Part shown: positions 1 to 6,156 of the stretch, one piece after another
Layout: every line of letters starts with the position of its first letter
How positions within the stretch are numbered: position 1 is the first letter of the stretch
Assembly: GCA_036655975.1 (NCBI GenBank)
Contig: JAVVPD010000115.1
Coordinates: forward strand, 1-6,214
Reading direction: 5' to 3'
DNA length: 6,214 nt
From: CASQEL01 sp036655975
Lineage (GTDB): Bacteria > Desulfobacterota > Desulfovibrionia > Desulfovibrionales > Desulfovibrionaceae
Position numbers and translations under genes: made by a program
The notes under the pieces: model-generated
Seen by the model: only the letters and a program-made list of their open reading frames with translations
Told to the model about the DNA's origin: nothing
The model's database searches: none

Positions 1-756
1 GTCAGCGGCACGGCCTTTATGGCTGGTCTTGCTAAAACATGGCAAGGCTCGGTGGCGGACTTTTTAGTGGGCGCATTTTTTGAAGCAACCGTGGGTAATT
101 ATAAGGCGAGCAGCGATTTTGGTTCTGCCTCTGTAGACGGCAAAGGCGATAATAGAGCCTTGGGCGGCGGTATCCTTGCCCGCATGGATATGACCGACAC
201 AGCATTCAAAGGTCTGTATGCTGAAGCTTCTTTCCGCCTTGGTGACTTGACCAATAACTACCGCAGTAATGATGTGCATGATTTTACAGGAAAAAATGCC
301 AGTTATGACAACCAAAACACCTATTATGGTGCACATGTCGGCATAGGTTATCTTTTTGATTTTACAGATAAAGCCAACCTTGACCTGTATGGCAAATACT
401 TTTGGACGCATCAGACAGGGCAAGATGTGACCATTCTTGGGGATGAATTTCAATTCAAAGATATGGATTCCTACAAGCTTAAAATGGGCGGGCGCTTCAG
501 CTATGCAGTGGCAGAAAGCCTTGCCCCATACATTGGCGCTGCATGGGAACATGAATTTGATGGCAAGGCAAAAGCAACTACCTATGGCTTTGATGTGCCC
601 GCGCCTTCGCTTAAGGATGACACGGGCGTGGGAGAAATTGGGCTTTCATGGAAGCCGGCCAATGCTCAGGGCTTTTCTGTAGATCTAGGTGCTCAAGGAT
701 ATATCGGGCAACGCGAAGGCATAAGCGGCACATTGCAATGCAAGTATGAATTCTAA
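1..756 (+). CDS. Autotransporter C-terminal beta-barrel (translocator) domain, 5' end outside window
   Basis: The reading frame is open from the first base and stops with TAA at 754-756, so this is the last 251 residues of a longer protein; the first ATG at 19 is not a credible start. The sequence alternates hydrophobic or aromatic residues with polar ones and is rich in Gly, Tyr, Phe and Asp, as expected of amphipathic outer-membrane strands. Segments such as GAHVGIGYLFDF, YKLKMGGRFSYAV and APYIGAAWEHEF look like consecutive strands of the autotransporter barrel family (Pfam Autotransporter type). The chain ends in KYEF; a terminal aromatic residue, usually Phe, is the signal recognised by the outer-membrane assembly (BAM) machinery. 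In such type V secretion proteins this barrel sits in the outer membrane and exports an N-terminal passenger, which is not in the window, so the cargo function cannot be told. It converges on the hydrogenase operon and looks functionally unrelated. Another beta-barrel outer-membrane protein is the main alternative. Confidence 0.85.
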   Translation, partial: VSGTAFMAGLAKTWQGSVADFLVGAFFEATVGNYKASSDFGSASVDGKGDNRALGGGILARMDMTDTAFKGLYAEASFRLGDLTNNYRSNDVHDFTGKNASYDNQNTYYGAHVGIGYLFDFTDKANLDLYGKYFWTHQTGQDVTILGDEFQFKDMDSYKLKMGGRFSYAVAESLAPYIGAAWEHEFDGKAKATTYGFDVPAPSLKDDTGVGEIGLSWKPANAQGFSVDLGAQGYIGQREGISGTLQCKYEF

Positions 757-822
757 AAAAATTCTTTATTGTTAAAGTGGGTTAGTTTTGACTTGATCTG
801 ACAGTGAGCCCTTGAAAGAAAA

Positions 823-863
823 AGGGAATCTCCGTTTTGGTGAAAGTGTAACGGAGATTCCTT
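823..863 (-). terminator. Inverted repeat, probable rho-independent terminator (best in the minus direction)
   Basis: The arms GGAATCTCCGTT (825-836) and AACGGAGATTCC (850-861) pair perfectly over 12 bp around a 13-nt loop, and one G-T and one A-T pair extend the stem to 823-863. Read on the minus strand, the stem is followed by TTTTTCTTTC (complement of 814-823), a fair U-tract, so it fits an intrinsic terminator for transcription arriving from echF. Read on the plus strand it is followed by TTACCGAG, a poor U-tract, so it is at best a weak terminator for the autotransporter gene ending 67 nt earlier. Confidence 0.6.
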
Positions 864-916
864 ACCGAGCTTCTGAACCTTGCTGCCGAGCTTGGCAATA
901 TTTCTAAGGCCTGCAA

Positions 917-954
917 AATGGCGGTTTTGCTATATCTATGGCAAAACCGCCGTT
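917..954 (-). terminator. Inverted repeat just past echF, probable operon terminator
   Basis: The arms GGCGGTTTTGC (920-930) and GCAAAACCGCC (941-951) pair perfectly over 11 bp with a 10-nt loop. A T-G pair and two A-T pairs extend the stem to 917-954. On the minus strand the hairpin begins about 9 nt after the echF stop codon and its 3' arm runs into ATTTTGC, a short U-run. This position and form fit the end of the ech transcript, although the U-run is short and the hairpin could instead protect the 3' end of the mRNA. Confidence 0.6.
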
Positions 955-963
955 CATAAAAAG

Positions 964-1335
964 CTATTCTTCGCCGCCTTCACTTTTTTTGCCTTTCTTC
1001 TTAGGCGGAGTCCCGTGTTTTTCCACCAAAAATTTACTCACCGAAGGTTTACGGTGGGTACATTCTTGTTTCAGGCAGTGGGTGGGGCACACGTCCACGC
1101 AGGCCGAGCAATAAACGCACAAGAAGGGATCGTAGGTCCACACGCCTTCTTTTGAATCTACGGTAATCGCGTCGGTGGGACATTTACGCGCGCAGGATGA
1201 GCAGAAAATACAATCTTCCACATCATTGAAGATTCGCCCACGGTAGCCTTTGAGCGGTTCGCGCACCTCAAAGGGATAAGCCCGTGTGGCATAATCGTTG
1301 ACCAAATTTTGCAATATATTTTTCAGCATATACAC
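964..1335 (-). CDS. echF: Ech hydrogenase subunit F, 2x[4Fe-4S] ferredoxin-like electron-transfer subunit
   Basis: This 123-residue, NuoI-like polyferredoxin subunit passes electrons between soluble ferredoxin and the EchC cluster at the cytoplasmic side of the complex. Two complete CxxCxxCxxxCP motifs are visible, at Cys42/45/48/52 and Cys73/76/79/83, each of which should bind one [4Fe-4S] cluster. The N-terminal stretch with YPFEVREP (20-27) and a following Gly/Arg-rich turn is typical of this family. Two more cysteines (87 and 93) lie after the second motif. The C-terminus is an unusual charged tail, with five Lys in PPKKKGKK and then SEGGEE. The likely start is GTG at 1335-1333, 9 nt from a strong GAGGAGGG; the in-frame ATG at 1329 would give a protein two residues shorter but sits 15 nt from it. 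It is the last gene of the operon, 33 nt after echE. CooX of CO-linked hydrogenases is the closest alternative name. Confidence 0.93.
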   Translation of the reverse strand: MYMLKNILQNLVNDYATRAYPFEVREPLKGYRGRIFNDVEDCIFCSSCARKCPTDAITVDSKEGVWTYDPFLCVYCSACVDVCPTHCLKQECTHRKPSVSKFLVEKHGTPPKKKGKKSEGGEE

Positions 1336-1344
1336 AACACATAA

Positions 1345-1352
1345 CCCTCCTC
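1345..1352 (-). promoter_or_regulatory. Strong ribosome binding site of echF
   Basis: The minus strand reads GAGGAGGG here, between the echE stop codon and echF. The spacing is 9 nt to the GTG at 1335 and 15 nt to the ATG at 1329, which favours the GTG as the start. Another ATG at 1342 lies closer but is out of frame. Confidence 0.7.
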
Positions 1353-1368
1353 AGGTAGGGAACGGGCA

Positions 1369-2448
1369 CTAACGCTCCGTGCAACTAATGCAGGGGTCGA
1401 TACTCAACACAATAACCGGCACATCCGGCAATTTACAGCCCGGCAGCATCAGCAGCAGGGAGGGTACGTTGGCGAAGGTGGGAGTACGCACGCGCACACG
1501 ATCCAACATTTTGGACCCATTGGCCCGCACATAATAGAACAATTCGCCACGGGGTTGTTCCACGCGGAAAACGGATTCGCCTTCAGGGTTGCCGCGCACC
1601 TTCACCGAAAGCTCCGTATCGGGCAAACGGTTGAGGGCTTCGCGGATAATATCCATGGAATGCAGAGTTTCCAAAAAACGTACCTTATTGCGCGCGTAAC
1701 AGTCGCCGTCGTGTTCCACCATGGGCAGGAAGTTCAGGTCTTTGTAAGCGGCATAGCCGTTCATGCGTTCGTCGATATTCCAGCCGCTGGCGCGCAGCGT
1801 GGGGCCAGCCGCACCGATAAGATAGGCTTGTTCCTTAGTCATGATGCCGATACCACGCGTGCGTTCCTGCACCGTGTAGTCTTCAAGCATGGTACTCATA
1901 AGGTCACGCATGTCTTTTTCGAGCAGATTCAGTTCTCCGAGAATCCATTTTTTCTGATCAGCATTAATGTCGCGGTGGACACCGCCCACCATGTTGACGG
2001 ACAAAATAACGCGATTGCCTGCGGTCTGTTCACAAATATCCATCACGCGTTCACGGATACGCCAGAATTGATGAAACACACTTTCAAAGCCGAAAGAGTC
2101 CGCAAACAGCCCAAGCCACAGGAGGTGGGAATGGATACGGTGCAATTCCGACCAGATCACCCGTAAAAATTGGGCACGGGGCGGGGGGGTGATGCCCATC
2201 ATGTCTTCAATGGCGCTGCAATAGCAGATGGCGTGAATGCACGAGCAAATACCGCAAATGCGCTCCACAACATAAACCATCTGGTTATAATCTTTATTAC
2301 GCACCAAGCTTTCCAAACCCCGGTGGACAAAACCAAGTTGGGGAATGGCTTCCACCACGGTTTCATCTTCCACCACCAACTTAAGGTGCAAGTGTTCTGG
2401 CAGTACGGGATGCTGCGGGCCAAAGGGGATAACGGTTGTTCTGCCCAT
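1369..2448 (-). CDS. echE: Ech hydrogenase subunit E, NiFe catalytic large subunit
   Basis: This 359-residue protein is the NuoD-like large subunit that carries the NiFe active site, where protons are reduced to H2 or H2 is oxidised. The N-terminal ligand motif is RICGICSCIH (63-72), giving Cys65 and Cys68. The C-terminal motif is DPCISCTER (351-359), giving Cys353 and Cys356. All four NiFe ligands are thus present, together with the conserved Arg63 and His72. The N-terminus (GPQHPVLPEHL, then GFVHRGLE at 39-46) and the GPTLRASG stretch are typical of the NuoD/Ech family. The protein stops directly after DPCISCTER, with no C-terminal peptide to be removed. This agrees with what is known of Ech and CooH large subunits, which do not need the maturation endopeptidase. 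Three further cysteines (70, 75, 77) lie beside the first motif. The ATG follows echD by 2 nt, with AGGAGGGAG (2464-2456) inside the end of echD, so translation is probably coupled. Confidence 0.96.
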   Translation of the reverse strand: MGRTTVIPFGPQHPVLPEHLHLKLVVEDETVVEAIPQLGFVHRGLESLVRNKDYNQMVYVVERICGICSCIHAICYCSAIEDMMGITPPPRAQFLRVIWSELHRIHSHLLWLGLFADSFGFESVFHQFWRIRERVMDICEQTAGNRVILSVNMVGGVHRDINADQKKWILGELNLLEKDMRDLMSTMLEDYTVQERTRGIGIMTKEQAYLIGAAGPTLRASGWNIDERMNGYAAYKDLNFLPMVEHDGDCYARNKVRFLETLHSMDIIREALNRLPDTELSVKVRGNPEGESVFRVEQPRGELFYYVRANGSKMLDRVRVRTPTFANVPSLLLMLPGCKLPDVPVIVLSIDPCISCTER

Positions 2449-2450
2449 GG

Positions 2451-2828
2451 TTATGCTCCCTCCTGCACTTTTTTCAGCGTGGTCATTGTAAAGAAGGGCG
2501 CGCGTTTCACTTCGCCTTCCAGATACATTTTGCCGTCATAGTCCAAAGGCAGACCGTCAAAACGGACGCCAAACTGGTCTTGGGTTTCGTTTTCAATCAG
2601 CAGGGCACACAAATAAATACCTGCGATACTAGGAATTTTTTCTGTCTTGTCCACTTCCATGCGTAAATGGTGCATGCTCAAGTCTTTATCAAAATGATAA
2701 TACAAAATCAGGGTGTTTTCGTCCTTAACGGTCTGTGACAAAGTCACAAAACGATACCCGCCCTGCTCGATTTCTTTCACGGTTTCCAGCAGGCTTGCCG
2801 GAGTAACGGTGGTACTTTCAAAAAGCAT
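2451..2828 (-). CDS. echD: Ech hydrogenase subunit D, NuoC-like (30 kDa complex I subunit family)
   Basis: This 125-residue protein matches the short NuoC-like subunit of the soluble arm. It carries no metal-binding motif and has a structural role, holding EchE, EchC and EchF together. The family signature is the segment around residues 66-90: IPSIAGIYLCALLIENET followed by QDQFGVRFDGLPL, which parallels the SIT-x-x-x-x-A-x-x-x-ERE-x-x-DxFG-x-x-F pattern of complex I 30 kDa subunits. It is much shorter than NuoC, as usual for Ech and CooU proteins. The ATG at 2828 has AAGGAAAG upstream (AGGA core 8 nt away) and lies 33 nt after the echC stop. The stop codon is 2 nt before the echE start. Sequence conservation is lowest in this subunit, so the call leans on both motif and position. 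Confidence 0.88.
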   Translation of the reverse strand: MLFESTTVTPASLLETVKEIEQGGYRFVTLSQTVKDENTLILYYHFDKDLSMHHLRMEVDKTEKIPSIAGIYLCALLIENETQDQFGVRFDGLPLDYDGKMYLEGEVKRAPFFTMTTLKKVQEGA

Positions 2829-2861
2829 AAGTTCTTTCCTTATTGGCGCTAAAGGGGGGAG

Positions 2862-3341
2862 CTAGTCTTTATCCATGCGACAAGCAACGGGCATGGGAGC
2901 CAGCCCCAACTTGGCCTTAACCACGTCAAGGGCTGTCACCACACCATCGATAATGGCTTCAGGTTTGGGGGGACAGCCAGGCACAAATACGTCTACAGGA
3001 ATAACCGTATGCGCGCCCGACAGCACATTATAGCTCTCCTTGAATACCCCACCCGACAAGCAGCAGGCACCAATGGCAACAACGGCCTTGGGTTCTGGCA
3101 TTTGTTCATAGAGCGTCTTGAGCACATGCTGATTGCGGTGATTAACCGTACCCGTCACGAGCAGCACGTCCGCATGTTTGGGATTACCCGTGTTGACAAC
3201 ACCAAAGCGTTCTACATCGTACATGGGGGTCAAGCAGGCCAGCACTTCAATATCGCAGCCATTGCACGAGCCGCAGTCAAAATGGATAATCCACGGTGAC
3301 TTCAGACGGCTTTTATTGATCATTTTATCCAAAAATCCCAT
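2862..3341 (-). CDS. echC: Ech hydrogenase subunit C, NuoB-like small subunit with proximal [4Fe-4S] cluster
   Basis: This 159-residue small subunit relays electrons between EchF and the NiFe site of EchE. The motif CGSCNGCDIE (23-32) supplies Cys26 and Cys29; Cys93 (in IGACCLSGG) and Cys123 (in VPGCPPKPE) complete the four ligands of the proximal [4Fe-4S] cluster. As in other group 4 enzymes, the medial and distal clusters and the Tat signal of classical uptake hydrogenases are absent. The segment AVVAIGACC and the region VFVPGCPPKPEAIIDG are typical of the NuoB/EchC family. The start is the ATG at 3341-3339, with AAAGGAG 6 nt upstream that overlaps the echB stop codon. The frame is open 31 codons further, to 3434, but that part lies inside echB and does not resemble the family. 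The gap to echB is 11 nt. Confidence 0.95.
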   Translation of the reverse strand: MGFLDKMINKSRLKSPWIIHFDCGSCNGCDIEVLACLTPMYDVERFGVVNTGNPKHADVLLVTGTVNHRNQHVLKTLYEQMPEPKAVVAIGACCLSGGVFKESYNVLSGAHTVIPVDVFVPGCPPKPEAIIDGVVTALDVVKAKLGLAPMPVACRMDKD

Positions 3342-3347
3342 ATTATG

Positions 3348-3354
3348 CTCCTTT
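3348..3354 (-). promoter_or_regulatory. Ribosome binding site that sets the echC start
   Basis: The minus strand reads TAAAGGAGCATAATATG across the echB/echC junction. The echB stop TAA shares bases with the AAAGGAG Shine-Dalgarno sequence, which stands 6 nt before the ATG at 3341. This supports the short form of EchC and suggests that ribosomes ending echB re-initiate on echC. Confidence 0.75.
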
Positions 3355-4201
3355 AGGCCACGTACAGCCACAACAAATTCACCAGCGCAAGACCCATGCC
3401 GAGGGCCAGAGACTTCTGCACCATCCACTGCCAAGTCAGGCGCGCGGTAATATTGTCGATGACAATTTCCGTGAATAACGAGGCCGCTACCACTAAGAAC
3501 ATGCCCACGGGACTAGTGTGCCAAAAAACAGCGCACAGGCCCAGAATAAGCACGGTATCAAACCAGTGCCCCAGTTCGACCAAAGCCAAATACGGGCCAG
3601 AATACTCTGTTTGGATACCACGAACCAATTCTTGATGCCCGTGGTGGCTTGCAGAGATATCAAAAGGCGACTTGCGAAGTTTGATGGTCAGTGCATAGCC
3701 AAGGGCAAGGAACAGCAAGGGCATTTTCAGCAGCAGTGGTTCCGTTTGCGTGAACACCGCCGAGAGCATGAAGGAGCCCGTGCACATGGAAAAACCCACG
3801 AATACCAAAATCAGGATGGGTTCATACGCCAGCATCAGCAGAAGTTCGCGTTGCGCCCCCACCTGACTGTAGGGGGAAGGCACACACACGGCCCCCACCA
3901 CCTGAAAAACCGCTCCGATGGTGAGCACAAAGAACAGCAACAGCAAGTCGCCGCCCAAAAAGAATATCCACACGGCTAGAGCCGAAGAAACCACATACAT
4001 ATAGGCGCTGAACACCAGCCACGCATTCGTGGCCCGGGGTGCTTTGCCAAACAATTTAAGCACATCGTAAAAGGGCTGCAACAGGGGCGGCCCCATGCGC
4101 GATTGCATACGCGCGGTGATTCGCCGGTCTATCCCTGTCAGAACACCCCCTGCAATGGGGGCCAATAACGCACATACGGTGGCACCGAAGAACGAGAACA
4201 T
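3353..4201 (-). CDS. echB: Ech hydrogenase subunit B, NuoH-like membrane subunit
   Basis: This 282-residue integral membrane protein belongs to the NuoH/ND1 family and anchors the soluble arm to the ion-translocating arm. About eight hydrophobic segments can be seen, beginning with residues 4-22. Conserved cytoplasmic loops are present. The first, RMQSRMGPPLLQPFYDVLKL (31-50), is the R-x-G-P-x-x-x-QP-x-x-D-x-x-K motif. The second is SPYSQVGAQREL (109-120). The third is KSPFDISASHHGHQELVRG (177-195), leading to TEYSGPYLALVELGHWFD (198-215). In NuoH the last region lies near the quinone site; here HHGHQE replaces the acidic NuoH version, and I recall this variant from Ech/CooK-type proteins. 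Glu191, Glu199 and Glu209 are candidate coupling residues. The start ATG overlaps the echA stop as TAATG (1-nt overlap), with AGGAGGG 8 nt upstream of the overlap. CooK and HyfC/HycD are the related alternatives; gene order favours EchB. Confidence 0.94.
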   Translation of the reverse strand: MFSFFGATVCALLAPIAGGVLTGIDRRITARMQSRMGPPLLQPFYDVLKLFGKAPRATNAWLVFSAYMYVVSSALAVWIFFLGGDLLLLFFVLTIGAVFQVVGAVCVPSPYSQVGAQRELLLMLAYEPILILVFVGFSMCTGSFMLSAVFTQTEPLLLKMPLLFLALGYALTIKLRKSPFDISASHHGHQELVRGIQTEYSGPYLALVELGHWFDTVLILGLCAVFWHTSPVGMFLVVAASLFTEIVIDNITARLTWQWMVQKSLALGMGLALVNLLWLYVA

Positions 4202-6156
4202 TAGAGCAGCCCTCCTACCAATACGATCAAAAAGGCTGTGGAAATCACGTCAATAAAGCGCGTGACCTTTTCTTCGCCAAAATATGAGGCCAAATAGTAG
4301 TTGGAAACCTTTGCCTCTTCAAAAACACCCATGGGGCCTTTAAAGCCTACCTTGGTGCCTTCCCGCATTTCCAAACCCGAAAAATAGGGTAAGGACTGGG
4401 CAGACTGCGGCACCGCGTGCGCCGCCTTCCATGCTAGCCACACCCCGCAGCCCAGAACCACAAACAGGAAGTAGGTCCAGAACTGCCCCGCCGGGCCCAT
4501 AATAATTCCCGACATGATGGCGTCTACAGGAATACCCTTGATACGCGCGTACACCGCCACCGAAGGTGCCACAAAATTGTTCAGCACAAAGGGTGAAATG
4601 AACGAAAAGAACACCGCCCCCACGCACAGAGCGCGTAAAGCGAAGATAACCGAAGGCTTGGGCACCCCCTTGGAAGGATGCTGGTGCAATTGGGCGGATG
4701 AAACCAATATGCCCGCCCAGCGTGCCCAATACAGTACCGTAAAGGCAGAACCCAGCGCGATGAAGAAAATAATCGGGGTCATGGCTTGCGTTGCGCTGGC
4801 CACGGCTTCAATCGCCATCCACTTCCCGATCAGCATACCGAAGGGGGGCAGCATCATGGTGAAAATGGCAATAGCGGTAATCATGGCAGTACGCGGCATA
4901 ACCGAATACAGGCCGCGCATGTCTTCAATATCACGGGAGCCGATGCGCTGTTCAATGGCCCCAACACAACAGAACAACAAGCCCTTGGACACCGAGTGAT
5001 AGATAATAATCATGGTCCCCGCAGTAATGGAGGCAGCCGTGTTAATACCCACACACGCGATAATCAGCCCAAGGTTGCCGATGGTGGAATAGGCCAGAAT
5101 TTTTTTACCGTCACTCTGGCTTACCGCAATAATGCAGGCCCCCACAAAGGTGAAAGCCCCGAACAAGGCCACGATGGTAGACATAGTGGTACCCGAAAAA
5201 GCCGGAGCCATACGCAACAGCAGATAGGTACCCGCCTTCACCATGGTAGCCGAGTGCAGCAAGGCCGAAACCGGCGTGGGTGCCACCATGGCCCCGCACA
5301 ACCAGCTTTCAAAAGGCACTTGCGCCGATTTGGTAAAGGCCGCCAGACAGAAAAAGGCAAAAGGCAACAGCATGGCTGTGGTCTTCATGTCTGGGCCTAC
5401 CATCTTTTGCAGCACCAAACTGGTGGACAAGGTGCCCAAGCTTTTTTGTAAAAACAGCATGGCGGAGACAAAGGCCAAACCGCCGAGCACGTTCATCCAC
5501 AAAGCTCTGGTGGCATTGTCCTTGGCAATTTGGGTACCATCATGCCTGATGAGCAAATACGAACACAATGTGGTTACTTCCCAGAAAAGGAACATCCACG
5601 TCAGGCTGTTGGACAGCACAAGGCCATTCATGGCCCCCAAAAAGCAAAAAATAATCGCGAAAAAGCGCGGCTGCCGTGAAACAGTCAATTTTAAATGTGC
5701 CTCGTGCAGATCCATGTAGCCCATGGCATACACGGTGATCAGGCCCCCCACCAGGCTGATAATGACGACCATAATCAACGACAAGCCGTCTGCGGAAATA
5801 CCCGTGGCTGGCGCGGTGGTTCCCCCGAGATACAATTTAAGATAGGCCAGACCAATGAGTTGCAACACGGTCATGCCAATAATGAGCCGATGCTTTTTTT
5901 CCCAGCCAATAGCCAAGATATAAAAGAGCAAACAAAAATCCAGCAGTGTAAACAGATGATCCAGAGGAATACCCCAAAAGTGAGAGGTATCCAGAGTAAA
6001 AGAGCCCTGAAAACTCAGCATCAACGCAGCAAGCGCGATGACCAACACTGCCACTGGAACCAGTATTTTGCGTGTGGCGCTGCTTTTGACATAATATAAG
6101 GTTATGCCCACAATAAACGGCAGAACTACACAGCAGAAAACAAGCATATTCAGCAT
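4201..6156 (-). CDS. echA: Ech hydrogenase subunit A, NuoL/Mrp antiporter-like ion-translocating subunit
   Basis: This 651-residue polytopic membrane protein is the proton- or sodium-translocating subunit. The central part (about 120-440) is the proton antiporter M domain shared by NuoL, NuoM, NuoN and MrpA. The key charged residues of the half-channel are present: Glu193 in FLFWEVTTLCSYLL, Lys276 in FTKSAQVPFESWL, the VAPTPVSALLHSATMVKAG segment (291-309, with His301 and Lys307), and His387/Lys391 in YHSVSKGLLF. About 14-16 hydrophobic segments can be counted. A loop (about 582-630) carrying GLEMREG and FEEAKVSNYY separates the main bundle from a last helix at 633-650. The length fits EchA or HyfB (about 640-670) and is far below CooM, which favours Ech. 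The start is the ATG at 6156, with AGAGGT 4 nt upstream; an in-frame ATG at 6147 is possible but too far from it. It is the first gene of the operon in this window. Confidence 0.94.
   Translation of the reverse strand: MLNMLVFCCVVLPFIVGITLYYVKSSATRKILVPVAVLVIALAALMLSFQGSFTLDTSHFWGIPLDHLFTLLDFCLLFYILAIGWEKKHRLIIGMTVLQLIGLAYLKLYLGGTTAPATGISADGLSLIMVVIISLVGGLITVYAMGYMDLHEAHLKLTVSRQPRFFAIIFCFLGAMNGLVLSNSLTWMFLFWEVTTLCSYLLIRHDGTQIAKDNATRALWMNVLGGLAFVSAMLFLQKSLGTLSTSLVLQKMVGPDMKTTAMLLPFAFFCLAAFTKSAQVPFESWLCGAMVAPTPVSALLHSATMVKAGTYLLLRMAPAFSGTTMSTIVALFGAFTFVGACIIAVSQSDGKKILAYSTIGNLGLIIACVGINTAASITAGTMIIIYHSVSKGLLFCCVGAIEQRIGSRDIEDMRGLYSVMPRTAMITAIAIFTMMLPPFGMLIGKWMAIEAVASATQAMTPIIFFIALGSAFTVLYWARWAGILVSSAQLHQHPSKGVPKPSVIFALRALCVGAVFFSFISPFVLNNFVAPSVAVYARIKGIPVDAIMSGIIMGPAGQFWTYFLFVVLGCGVWLAWKAAHAVPQSAQSLPYFSGLEMREGTKVGFKGPMGVFEEAKVSNYYLASYFGEEKVTRFIDVISTAFLIVLVGGLL
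4210..4216 (-). promoter_or_regulatory. Ribosome binding site of echB inside the echA end
   Basis: AGGAGGG on the minus strand lies within the last codons of echA, 8 nt before the overlapping stop/start TAATG at 4203-4199. The arrangement is typical of coupled translation and would keep the two membrane subunits in balance. Confidence 0.65.

Larger units (their letters stand above)
757..963. other. Convergent intergenic region without a gene
   Basis: These 207 bases separate the stop codons of the plus-strand autotransporter and the minus-strand echF. They are AT-richer at the left end and hold the two inverted repeats annotated separately. I see no open frame with a ribosome binding site, no RNA gene and no promoter that can be defended. 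The octamer CCGAGCTT occurs twice, at 865-872 and 886-893, probably by chance. Confidence 0.7.

Noticed and set aside
64..552. 162-codon open frame on the minus strand, antisense to the autotransporter barrel
   Set aside because: The barrel frame shows clear strand periodicity and a terminal Phe, whereas the antisense product shows no recognisable domain.
865..893. Direct repeat CCGAGCTT and a weak TGCC/GGCA hairpin at 880-899
   Set aside because: An 8-base repeat and a 4-bp stem are too short to distinguish from chance.
880..1155. 91-codon open frame on the plus strand over the hairpin and echF
   Set aside because: It spans a terminator-like hairpin and runs antisense to the two-cluster ferredoxin motif, and its product has no recognisable features.
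1555..2166. 203-codon open frame on the plus strand, antisense to echE
   Set aside because: It is a shadow of a strongly conserved gene, its translation resembles no known family, and it has no credible ribosome binding site.
3342..3434. In-frame N-terminal extension of EchC by 31 residues, beginning at 3434
   Set aside because: The extension lies inside the echB coding region, has no family resemblance and lacks a good ribosome binding site, while the ATG at 3341 has AAAGGAG at proper spacing and begins just before the conserved CGSCNGCDIE region.
4786..5451. 221-codon open frame on the plus strand, antisense to echA
   Set aside because: The translation is rich in Gly, His, Arg and Gln with no hydrophobic core, as expected of the reverse complement of a membrane-protein gene.
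964..6156. Complex I (nuo) operon or formate hydrogenlyase (hyc/hyf) or CO-linked (coo) hydrogenase
   Set aside because: EchE keeps all four NiFe cysteines that NuoD lacks; only one antiporter-like subunit of 651 residues is present, while CooM is far longer and Hyf has several; the NuoC-like and NuoD-like proteins are separate here, unlike the fused HycE; and no fdh or cooS gene is in view.
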